From Candidatus Obscuribacterales bacterium (GTDB lineage Bacteria > Cyanobacteriota > Vampirovibrionia > Obscuribacterales > Obscuribacteraceae): DNA of 64,000 nt. Positions 50,885 to 58,594 of the stretch are shown here, in pieces. The translations under genes and the position numbers were made by a program. Positions within the stretch are counted from its first letter, which is position 1, and the number at the start of each line of letters is the position of its first letter. The notes under the pieces are model-generated. The model had not been told where the DNA came from. It saw only the letters and a list, made by a program, of their open reading frames with translations, and did not search any database. The DNA is taken from contig JAHBVO010000002.1 in NCBI GenBank assembly GCA_019637435.1, positions 186,001 through 250,000 on the forward strand, read 5' to 3'.

Positions 50885-52024
50885 ATGACTTCCGCCGATA
50901 CAGAACTCAAACCATTAAAGACTGATGAGATGGTCATCAACATGGGACCGCAGCACCCTGCGACCCACGGCGTTCTTCGAATGGTGCTGACACTTGATGG
51001 AGAAATCGTTAGACACGCTGAAGCGGTCATCGGTCACCTTCATAGAGCGCAGGAGTGGCAAGGACAGAACCGTACCTGGTTCCAGTACCAGGCGCTAATC
51101 GATCGGGTCGACTATCTTTCGGGCATGTTTACCTCGCTGGCGATGGCTCGAGCTGCTGAGACTCTTGATGGCGGAGAAATTCCTGAGCGCGCCGAATACC
51201 TGCGCGTGATTGTCTGCGAGATGAACCGCATCACCTCTCACCTTCTCTGGTTGGGAACCTATTTGATCGACTTGGGCGCGATGTTTGGTTTCCCCTTCTA
51301 TCCTTTTAGAGAACGCGAAAAACTTCTCGATTTGTTTGAAGAGATTGCCGGCCAGCGCATGATGTTTAACTACATCCGCATCGGTGGAGTTCAGCGTGAT
51401 CCCAAGCCGGATTGGTTTAAACGCTTAGCTGCTTTCACAAAAGAGTTTCCGGATCGTGTTTCCGAGTACGAGGCAATCGTCACTGAAAACCCGATCTTCT
51501 TGAAGAGAACCAAAGGTATCGGCATTCTGCCGTTGGAAACAGCAATGGAGTATGGCGTCACCGGACCGACTCTGCGTGGTTCAGGAAACGCAATGGATTT
51601 GAGAAAAGATAGACCTTATTCAATCTATCCGAAGCTCGAGTTCCAGACTCACTGGTTCGACAAGCCTGAGGGCGGCGATACCTGGGATCGCTATATGCTC
51701 CGCATTCGTGAGATGCGCGAGTCCAACGAGATTATCAAACAGTGCCTCGACATGATCACCGAAGGTCCGATCATGGGCAAAAAACAAATCGCCGGTATGC
51801 GCGTGAAAGCCGGCGAAGGTTTTGCAGCGATCGAATCGCCCCGCGGAACGCTGGGCTGCTACGTCATCTCCGATGGTTCTGACAAGCCTTACAGGTACAG
51901 ATGGAGAAATCCATCGTTCTGCAACCTGGCTGTTGTTGGTGAGATGTTAGTCGGTTCGCCAATCGCCGACATCATGGCAATCTTCGGATCCGTTGATGTC
52001 ATCTTGCCTGACGTTGATCGGTAA
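50885..52024 (+). CDS. nuoD: NADH-quinone oxidoreductase subunit D
   Basis: The 49-kDa subunit (379 residues), which with NuoB forms the quinone pocket. Diagnostic stretches are NMGPQHPATHGVLRMVLTLDGE, HRAQEWQGQNRTWFQYQALIDRVDYLSG, CEMNRITSHLLWLGTY and the C-terminal FGSVDVILPDVDR. Twenty bases separate it from nuoC. Confidence 0.97.
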   Translation: MTSADTELKPLKTDEMVINMGPQHPATHGVLRMVLTLDGEIVRHAEAVIGHLHRAQEWQGQNRTWFQYQALIDRVDYLSGMFTSLAMARAAETLDGGEIPERAEYLRVIVCEMNRITSHLLWLGTYLIDLGAMFGFPFYPFREREKLLDLFEEIAGQRMMFNYIRIGGVQRDPKPDWFKRLAAFTKEFPDRVSEYEAIVTENPIFLKRTKGIGILPLETAMEYGVTGPTLRGSGNAMDLRKDRPYSIYPKLEFQTHWFDKPEGGDTWDRYMLRIREMRESNEIIKQCLDMITEGPIMGKKQIAGMRVKAGEGFAAIESPRGTLGCYVISDGSDKPYRYRWRNPSFCNLAVVGEMLVGSPIADIMAIFGSVDVILPDVDR

Positions 52025-52077
52025 GTTGAAACGGAACTCTCGGATACTAAAAGGAAGAACAAGGACAGCATCGAAAA

Positions 52078-53457
52078 ATGATTCCCAACGCACCTGAAAT
52101 TGGAAAGCTACTTTTCATAATCGGATTTTGGATTTGCGCAATCTTTCTTCCTGTCTGGCTCGTGGGCTGGGCTGTCGGGGTTTTGCTTCCTATGTTGCTT
52201 GAGCAGCTGGGTAGTGGACCAGAGATCACAGTAGTTTGTGATGCATTGAGAGCACTCACTCCGATCATCTCGGTGATGGTGTTTATTCCGATCAACGCTA
52301 TGTTCATGGTTCTCTACGAACGTCGCGCGCTGGCTCTTTTTACGGTTCGCATGGGACCAAACCGCGTCGGTCCAGACGGTCTTTTGCAAACCGCAGCAGA
52401 CGCTGTGAAATTGTTGTTTAAAGAAGACATCACTCCCCGCGGTGCCGATGCGTTTATGTTCACGCTCGCTCCCATCATCTTCTTTGCGCCTTCTATCTTC
52501 GGCGCCCTGCCGCTCCTGGCCGCTATCACCGACAATCACAATCTGTTTGCGATTACTAATCTGCCGACCGGTATGTTCTACATTCTGGCAGCCGCTTCAA
52601 TTCCGGTGGTGGCGCTGGTGATGGCAGGATGGTCGAGCAACAACAAGTATTCGCTCGTTGGTGGACTGAGAGCCGCGGCGCAAGCCATCAGTTATGAAAT
52701 CCCACTGGTGCTCTCACTTGTCACGGTTTGCTTACTGGCTGGAACGCTTGATGTTGTTCAGATTGCAAAACAGCAAGATGGTGGGTTCTTAAACTGGAAC
52801 ATCCTTGGTGGTGGCGCTCTGCGTGGCGTAAACGCTGCGATTCAAACATCGCTCGCCGGCGGCAACGTTCAAGAAGTACTAAACACGTTCTATCCAGCAG
52901 GCTTCCTGTCTGCAGTCAGTGCAGTGGTTCTTATCATCTGCGCTCACATCTTGCTCGGTCTCTATCTGACCGGTGCCTGTGCTGAAATCAACCGTATCCC
53001 GTTTGACTTGCCTGAAGCTGAATCTGAACTGGTTAGCGGATACAACACCGAATATAGTGGTATCAAATTCGCTATCTTCTTCCTGGCAGAATTCACTAAC
53101 TTGTTTATAGTGTCGAGCATCGCGACTGTGATGTTCTTCGGAGGCGGCGACAACCCAATCCCACAGTGGGTTCTCGACAAGCTCCCGCTTGCGCCGATTC
53201 AGGCTGCGCTCAGCACCGCACTTGATCCGTTAATCAACACGCTTCACCTGATCAACCCTGATACATTCTGGGCTGCTATATGGGTGATCGCAAAGGTTTA
53301 TACCCTTGTATTTATTGCAATCTTGATCCGCGGCACCTTGCCACGCTTCCGTATCGACCAGTTGATGGACTTCGGATGGAAACGGCTCGTGCCTTTATCT
53401 CTGATTGCATTCTTCCTCGTTATATTCGCTCGCGTTCTGGTGGTATGTCATGGGTAG
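52078..53457 (+). CDS. nuoH: NADH-quinone oxidoreductase subunit H
   Basis: Membrane subunit that joins the arms and forms part of the quinone entry (459 residues, about eight transmembrane segments). Motifs: ERRALALFTVRMGPNRVGPDGLLQTAADAVKLLFKED, GLRAAAQAISYEIPL, EINRIPFDLPEAESELVSGYNTEYSG, LPRFRIDQLMDFGWKRL. It is about 100 residues longer than E. coli NuoH, mostly from insertions around residues 225-270 and 355-400. It follows nuoD directly, where many bacteria have nuoE/F/G. Confidence 0.96.
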   Translation: MIPNAPEIGKLLFIIGFWICAIFLPVWLVGWAVGVLLPMLLEQLGSGPEITVVCDALRALTPIISVMVFIPINAMFMVLYERRALALFTVRMGPNRVGPDGLLQTAADAVKLLFKEDITPRGADAFMFTLAPIIFFAPSIFGALPLLAAITDNHNLFAITNLPTGMFYILAAASIPVVALVMAGWSSNNKYSLVGGLRAAAQAISYEIPLVLSLVTVCLLAGTLDVVQIAKQQDGGFLNWNILGGGALRGVNAAIQTSLAGGNVQEVLNTFYPAGFLSAVSAVVLIICAHILLGLYLTGACAEINRIPFDLPEAESELVSGYNTEYSGIKFAIFFLAEFTNLFIVSSIATVMFFGGGDNPIPQWVLDKLPLAPIQAALSTALDPLINTLHLINPDTFWAAIWVIAKVYTLVFIAILIRGTLPRFRIDQLMDFGWKRLVPLSLIAFFLVIFARVLVVCHG

Positions 53458-54301
53458 CAATTTGATCGGTAGAGCTTTTAGCAGTTTCGCTCGCATCGGC
53501 GAAGGTTTGAGAACAGTTCTCATGCACTCGTTCCGCGAGCCAATCACCAAGACTTATCCCGACGCGGTCTCGCAGCTGCCGCCGCACTTCCGCGGTCGGC
53601 TTGGGCTTAACGTCAATCCTGACACGGGCGAGCACCTCTGCATTTCATGCCGTCAGTGTGAGCGCGTCTGCCCTGACAAATGTATTGAGATTACAGCGCA
53701 CAAAAGTCCCGACACCAATAAGTTGGAACTCATCGATTTCAAAATCGACCATGGTCTGTGCATGTTCTGCGGTTTGTGTACGGAAGTATGTCCGACTCAG
53801 TGCATCATTAATACCAATGATTTCGAGATGGCGGATTACACGCGCGAATCGCTTGTGTATGACATCAAGCGATTGACTCTGACACAAGAAGAATCCGGAT
53901 ATTACTTCGAGCAAAAAGAATTACCGAAGCCGAAACCGAAGCCGCCGAAACCGGCTCCGGGCGCTGCTCCTGCAGCACCTGCCGGTGCCAAGGCTGCTGC
54001 TCCTGCAGCTGGCGCTGCTGCGCCGGCTGGCGCGAAAGCCGCTCCAGCTGCTGCCGCCGCTAAACCTGCAGCTGACGCTGCTGCTGCTCCAGCCGCTGAT
54101 GCTGCGAAACCGGCTGCTGATGCTGCGAAGCCAGCGGAAACAAAACCTGAAGCTGAGGCGAAGCCCGCTGAAAGCAAACCTGAAGCTCCCGCTGCAAAGC
54201 CGGAAACCGCAGAGAAACCCGCTGAGGCAAAACCGGAAGCGGCAGAGAAGAAAGAAGAAAAAGCCGACACTAAGACTGAAGGCGAAAGCAAGGAAGGTTA
54301 A
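53450..54301 (+). CDS. nuoI: NADH-quinone oxidoreductase subunit I with Ala/Pro/Lys-rich C-terminal tail
   Basis: Two [4Fe-4S] ferredoxin motifs carry electrons to N2: C64-x2-C67-x2-C70-x3-C74 and C104-x2-C107-x2-C110-x3-C114. The first ~155 residues are standard. From about residue 158 to 283 follows a low-complexity tail of Pro-Lys, then Ala-rich (PAGAKAA) then acidic Lys/Glu/Ala repeats, unlike usual NuoI. The ATG at 53450 overlaps the nuoH stop by eight bases. Confidence 0.95.
   Translation: MGSNLIGRAFSSFARIGEGLRTVLMHSFREPITKTYPDAVSQLPPHFRGRLGLNVNPDTGEHLCISCRQCERVCPDKCIEITAHKSPDTNKLELIDFKIDHGLCMFCGLCTEVCPTQCIINTNDFEMADYTRESLVYDIKRLTLTQEESGYYFEQKELPKPKPKPPKPAPGAAPAAPAGAKAAAPAAGAAAPAGAKAAPAAAAAKPAADAAAAPAADAAKPAADAAKPAETKPEAEAKPAESKPEAPAAKPETAEKPAEAKPEAAEKKEEKADTKTEGESKEG
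53921..54298 (+). repeat. low-complexity Ala/Pro/Lys/Glu coding repeat in nuoI
   Basis: Encodes the NuoI tail: PKPKPPKP, two PAGAKAA units at about residues 177-198, repeated AADAAKP units, then KPEAxxKPAE repeats. It mirrors the nuoC N-terminal repeat at 50106-50369. Confidence 0.8.
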
Positions 54302-54306
54302 CGAGC

Positions 54307-54921
54307 ATGGACCAGTACATGATCCTCAAAGAATACGTTGCCTCGTCATCTGCCGAGACAGCCGTTTTTTACGCAATTGCGATTCTCGCCATAGCGCTTT
54401 CGGTCGGTGTTATCTCTGATCGAAACGTCATCCGAAGCGGCTTTCTGTTAATCGGTGTTTTTGGTGCGATCTCCGGTCTCTTTCTATTGCTCCAGGCTCA
54501 GTTCCTAGCGCTGGCGCAAGTCATGATCTACGCTGTCGGCATCACTCTCGTGGTGGTAATCGCGCTGATGTTGACCAATCCTAAATCGGAAAAGGACAGC
54601 AGCTACGAAGAGATTGCTCCGGCGAATCAAGACGGTTCGATGCTCGGACAACTTCTGAGAGCCAAAGGTGCGCTTCCGGCTCTGGTTGGCGCGCTCTCAT
54701 TTTTCACAATCTATGTTGCAATCCGTTCCGAGAGTTGGGTTTCAACTCAAGAACCGGTCGCTGCGGATAACGTTCGCGTACTTGGTGAGGCGCTGACGAC
54801 TAAGTATTCGCTACCCTTTGAATTTGCATCTGTCCTTCTTCTCGCCGCTCTGATTGGAGCGATTATGCTTGCGAAAGCCGATCCGAAGGTTACACCCAAC
54901 GATTCGCCAGTGGAAGAGTAG
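54307..54921 (+). CDS. nuoJ: NADH-quinone oxidoreductase subunit J
   Basis: Membrane subunit of 204 residues with five hydrophobic segments. The conserved helix LAQVMIYAVGITLVVVIALMLTNP (pi-bulge helix in complex I) is present, as is ASVLLLAALIGAIMLAK at the end. It begins five bases after nuoI. Confidence 0.94.
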   Translation: MDQYMILKEYVASSSAETAVFYAIAILAIALSVGVISDRNVIRSGFLLIGVFGAISGLFLLLQAQFLALAQVMIYAVGITLVVVIALMLTNPKSEKDSSYEEIAPANQDGSMLGQLLRAKGALPALVGALSFFTIYVAIRSESWVSTQEPVAADNVRVLGEALTTKYSLPFEFASVLLLAALIGAIMLAKADPKVTPNDSPVEE

Positions 54922-54962
54922 TTCTCGAGCTTCTAGTAGACAAGAAATTCCGGAGTAATCAA

Positions 54963-55523
54963 ATGTCAGGTTTCACAAACTCTCAGATCTTCAAAGATGT
55001 GCTCTATTCCGGGCTTATCTTCGTCGCTGTCTGCGCCTTCCTCGGAACGTTCGGTAACCCGGCGACTGCGGATTGGATCCTCAATTATTCGATCGACCTC
55101 TACATTTTTATTGCGATAATTCTTGCCGGTCTCGGTTTTCTCGCCTGGGGAGCCCGTTCTTCAACTGTCATCGCCAGCGGTGCTATCGGTTCTTTCATCG
55201 TATTCACTGCGACGCAGGACATGCTTGTCAAATATCTCTCGCTGAGCGCCTTGCTTTTCGCGATTGGAATGTATGGAATGGTGCGCTCTAGAAACGCCGT
55301 GCGTGTTCTTATGTCGATTGAATTGATGCTGAACGCAGTCAATATCAACCTGATCGCATTCTCTCGCTATATCGACCCGTCTGAAGTTAAAGGGCAACTC
55401 TTCGCGATCTTCATTTTGACGGTAGCGGCCGCCGAGGCTGCGGTAGGTCTTGCTATCGTCCTTTCCGTTTACAGAAATATGTCGACTATCGACATGAACA
55501 AATTCAATTTGTTGAAGTGGTAG
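54963..55523 (+). CDS. nuoK: NADH-quinone oxidoreductase subunit K with extra N-terminal membrane region
   Basis: The last ~100 residues (from MLVKYLSLSALLFAIGMYGM) are standard NuoK with RNAVRVLMSIELMLNAVNINLIAFS and the glutamates of helices 2 and 3. The preceding 86 residues add about three hydrophobic segments (SGLIFVAVCAFLGTF, LYIFIAIILAGLGFLAW, VIASGAIGSFIVFTA). GGAG lies seven bases before the first ATG, so the long form is likely made. An internal ATG at 55221 has only a close AGGA. It ends the cluster; nuoL, M and N are not in the window. Confidence 0.9.
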   Translation: MSGFTNSQIFKDVLYSGLIFVAVCAFLGTFGNPATADWILNYSIDLYIFIAIILAGLGFLAWGARSSTVIASGAIGSFIVFTATQDMLVKYLSLSALLFAIGMYGMVRSRNAVRVLMSIELMLNAVNINLIAFSRYIDPSEVKGQLFAIFILTVAAAEAAVGLAIVLSVYRNMSTIDMNKFNLLKW

Positions 55524-55825
55524 AAAGCCTGTTGAAGGTTTTAGAATCGCACTAAAAACGGCTGTAACGCCCACTTTTGGAGCGATTACAGGACTATTGT
55601 GCTTTCGTCAAACCTTCGCATTCTGAAGGTTGACACTAATTTATTGGTATGAGAGTGGCACGATAAAATCAATCACCCATCTGGGGGATTCTTTGATGCT
55701 TAGATCATAACTAAACTAAATACAGCTCCTTTCGGTGCCTCGGGTGTCTCCTGGTTAACCCCAGTTCGGCAGAATCAAATACAGCAGCAACGCGCGCCGT
55801 TGCTAGCAGTAACACGGAGTTTTGT
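55524..55825. other. gap after nuoK with two hairpins, promoter of the next regulator
   Basis: Hairpin one CTGTAA-CGC/GCG-A-TTACAG (55562-55591) with an inner CCA/TGG, and hairpin two AACCTTC/GAAGGTT (55611-55631), lie after nuoK and may end the operon or protect its mRNA, although no U tract follows. TTGACA at 55631-55636 is a perfect -35 but no good -10 follows at 16-18 bases. GGAG precedes the next ATG. Confidence 0.45.
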
Positions 55826-56533
55826 ATGAGTCGCAAGCTCAAATTACTAATCGCGGAGGATCATCAGATCCTGCGCATCGGTCTTCGCTTATTGATGACC
55901 GAATGGAACGATGTCGAGCTGGTCGGAGAAGCCTCCACCGGCTACGAGGCAATTGAAATTGCCAGCGAGACGCATCCGGACCTGGTAATCATGGACCTCG
56001 GCATGCCTCTTCTAGATGGGATCGAAGCTTGCAAAGTTATCAAAAAAGACCACCCGCAAACCAAAGTGATCGTTCTTACCTCGCATACGGACAGCAGAGA
56101 TATTTCTGCTGCGCTTTCTGCAGGAGCGACCGGCTATTGTCTCAAAGACGTCGATAGCGATCGTTTAAAAACGGCCATTCAGTCCGTCGCGAGCGGGGAC
56201 GTGTGGCTTGATTCAAGGGTAGCAGCTCAGATCATGTCAACTAAAGTGAAACCATCAGATCCTATTCAACCAAACACCACACCAAGTAAACCCGCGGGAA
56301 GCGAACCTGTTCAACCATCGTCCGTTCCGGAGATTGAAGCAGATGTTCTCTCTCCGCGGGAACTTGAAGTTCTGGCGTTACTTGTCGAAGGTTTATCCAA
56401 CAAGAAAATTGCCGAGCGCTTATTCATAAGTCCTGACACCGTCAAGACTCACATTCGGCACATCATGGAGAAGCTGGCTGCCGCGGATCGAACTGATGCT
56501 GCAGTGAAAGCAGTGCGTAACAAACTGGTATGA
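55826..56533 (+). CDS. NarL/LuxR-family response regulator
   Basis: A 235-residue two-domain response regulator. The receiver (1-125) has acidic E11-D12, phosphoacceptor D57 (VIMDLGMP), T/S in VLTSH and K107 region YCLKD. A Pro/Ser linker (145-170) leads to a LuxR-type HTH (LSPRELEVLALLVEGLSNKKIAERLFISPDTVKTHIRHIMEKL). It likely activates or represses target promoters when phosphorylated, perhaps by the hybrid kinase whose gene ends right at its stop codon on the opposite strand. Confidence 0.95.
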   Translation: MSRKLKLLIAEDHQILRIGLRLLMTEWNDVELVGEASTGYEAIEIASETHPDLVIMDLGMPLLDGIEACKVIKKDHPQTKVIVLTSHTDSRDISAALSAGATGYCLKDVDSDRLKTAIQSVASGDVWLDSRVAAQIMSTKVKPSDPIQPNTTPSKPAGSEPVQPSSVPEIEADVLSPRELEVLALLVEGLSNKKIAERLFISPDTVKTHIRHIMEKLAAADRTDAAVKAVRNKLV

Positions 56534-58099
56534 CTATCCTCGACCAATCGACACGGGGAGTCGAACAGTGAATGTGGTCAAGTCAGGATTGCTCCTGCAC
56601 GCTATAGTGCCATTAAGGACGTTCATAATCTGTTGGCAGTAGTATAAACCCAGCCCGCTTGTTGCTACGTAGCTTTTGCCGGGGGTTCCTCTCCAGAATT
56701 TTCTAAACAGATCTCGCTTGTCTTCCTGTGCGATGTAATGTCCAGGATTCGAAATTTTGATGGAGACACGCGTGTCGCTTGTCTCCATGCGCACGGAGAT
56801 GGTATCGCCCGTAGTGGCAAACTTTACAGCATTCGAAATCAGCTCGTCGATAACTTCACGTAATAATTCCGGGTCCGTGTGTAAGCTCGGCTCTACTTCT
56901 GATTGGAAGATTTCTACTTTCAGCTCCTTCTTCTGAATATCATTTTGCCGTTCTGCGATAACTGCATTCACGATATCCAGGGGGTTGGTCAGGCGCCATT
57001 CTGCATCGACCGAGCCGAACTCCACCCTGTATAGATTGAGCAATTTGTTCAGGCGATTCAGCAAAACTTTGTTTGAATCGTTGAGGACTAGGATGGCGTT
57101 TCTCAGTTCCGCAGTCAATTCTCCGACGTTGCCGGCTAAAATATGCTCGAGGATTCTATCAGCACCTTGAACTGGAACGCGTAGATCGTGAGCCAGAGCA
57201 CTGTGGAAATCTTCGATCGCTCGCAATCTCAAAACAGATTTCTCCGCGCGAAATCGAGCGATTGAATATCGAATGCAGCGTGTTAAGGCATCAGGCGAAA
57301 TACGTCCTTTGACTAAGTAGTCCTGTGCTCCACATGCGACAGACTCATCAGCAAGCGGCGTGTCATCGAGAGCCGTCAGTATGAGTATTGGCACCTCCGG
57401 TGCCAGATCGTGCACGGCGTGAAACGTTCTGATCCCCTCGCTGTCAGGTAAGGCCAGGTCTAGCAAAATGATGTCCGGTTCGAAGTTGTTTAAAAACTTG
57501 GCTGCTTCAGCGAGAGAGCGTGCGCTCAGAATTCCCTTGTTGAAATGTTCGTCACTGGAGAGGACGGACTGGATGATACTGATGAAAAATGGATCGTCCT
57601 CGATGAGAAGTACAAGCTGTCCGCTATTCTCCCGAATTTTTTCGACCTCGTCGAGTTCCGCAGCGGTAGCGTTTGTCAGCAGTCTCACCGTTGAGTCAGA
57701 CGCTTCCAGCCGATGTTCTAAAACATTTGCGTCGGCGGCTCCACAGCACTTGCGACAGAGTGCGATGGAAGACTTCAGGCCTGTTAACGCCAATTGATCC
57801 TCTAGCAGATTTCGTTGTTGGACTAACTTTAACTGATCTTCCAGAACGGCGAATGATGCTGAAACCATGCTCAATCCAAGCGTTCCGGCTGTACCCCTGA
57901 TGCGATGAGCAAGTATGATCGATTCAGTGATGCGTTCCTTTTTTGAGTTGCGATCTGGTACTCGAAGAAGATCTTCAATCGTATCGATCGACTCGGGGAG
58001 TGACTGTAAAAATGTTTCTGCAAGTTCACCCAGCTCTTCAACGAGGCCTGGCGGTAAAACTTTTGCCGTCTCTCCTGAATCTGTTTTAAAACCTGACAT
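56534..58099 (-). CDS. Hpt-receiver-histidine kinase hybrid
   Basis: A 521-residue cytoplasmic protein with an unusual domain order: an N-terminal Hpt-like domain with H65 (AHRIRGTAG), a receiver with D214 (IILLDLALP), a HisKA region with H304 (ALAHDLRVP) and a C-terminal HATPase with N423 (DELISNAVKF) and SGLGLYYC. No membrane segment or sensor is present, so it may take input through the receiver. The Hpt core has R where HxxKG is usual. AGGAGA lies before the ATG at 58099. Convergent with the NarL-type regulator. Confidence 0.88.
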   Translation of the reverse strand: MSGFKTDSGETAKVLPPGLVEELGELAETFLQSLPESIDTIEDLLRVPDRNSKKERITESIILAHRIRGTAGTLGLSMVSASFAVLEDQLKLVQQRNLLEDQLALTGLKSSIALCRKCCGAADANVLEHRLEASDSTVRLLTNATAAELDEVEKIRENSGQLVLLIEDDPFFISIIQSVLSSDEHFNKGILSARSLAEAAKFLNNFEPDIILLDLALPDSEGIRTFHAVHDLAPEVPILILTALDDTPLADESVACGAQDYLVKGRISPDALTRCIRYSIARFRAEKSVLRLRAIEDFHSALAHDLRVPVQGADRILEHILAGNVGELTAELRNAILVLNDSNKVLLNRLNKLLNLYRVEFGSVDAEWRLTNPLDIVNAVIAERQNDIQKKELKVEIFQSEVEPSLHTDPELLREVIDELISNAVKFATTGDTISVRMETSDTRVSIKISNPGHYIAQEDKRDLFRKFWRGTPGKSYVATSGLGLYYCQQIMNVLNGTIACRSNPDLTTFTVRLPVSIGRG

Positions 58100-58128
58100 G
58101 AATTCTCCTGTTGTCATAGCTACATTTG

Positions 58129-58587
58129 CTAACGCATGACTTCCTGAGCGTCGCTGTAAAGAGCACCATTGGCGGTGCTAATTAGAAGACGATTACGAAG
58201 TCTATTTGTTTCGAACGTATCCACCAGGAGTTGGATTTCGTCGGTTAGCGTAGCTGGATCAAATGGTTTTTGAATTAGCCCGGCTACGCCCATAGCTGTA
58301 TAGTATTCGGTTACCTCCGTCAGTACTTTCGCTGACATCATTATTACCGGAATCTCTTCGGAAAGCCCCTGATTTCGCAGAGCCTTCATTGTTGTCGGAC
58401 CGTCAGAATCAGGCATCATGATATCGAGTATCACAAGGTCAGGCTCGATTCTCTTTATGTAGTCGAGCGCTTCCTCGACGTTAGTACAATATTCTACTTC
58501 CCAGTCGGCCATTTTTTCGAGCACAAGTTTGACCATCTTGCCGATGATTCGGTCGTCGTCTACGTGTAGAACTGTCTTAATTTTCAT
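58129..58587 (-). CDS. stand-alone receiver (CheY-like) response regulator
   Basis: A 152-residue single receiver with D10-D11-D12, phosphoacceptor D55 (LVILDIMMPDSDG), MSAK, and the conserved KPFD lysine. The last ~30 residues are a short tail without a DNA-binding domain. It sits between the hybrid kinase (29 bases downstream) and the receiver-kinase fusion (7 bases upstream), so it may carry phosphate between them. Confidence 0.93.
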   Translation of the reverse strand: MKIKTVLHVDDDRIIGKMVKLVLEKMADWEVEYCTNVEEALDYIKRIEPDLVILDIMMPDSDGPTTMKALRNQGLSEEIPVIMMSAKVLTEVTEYYTAMGVAGLIQKPFDPATLTDEIQLLVDTFETNRLRNRLLISTANGALYSDAQEVMR

Positions 58588-58594
58588 AACGATT

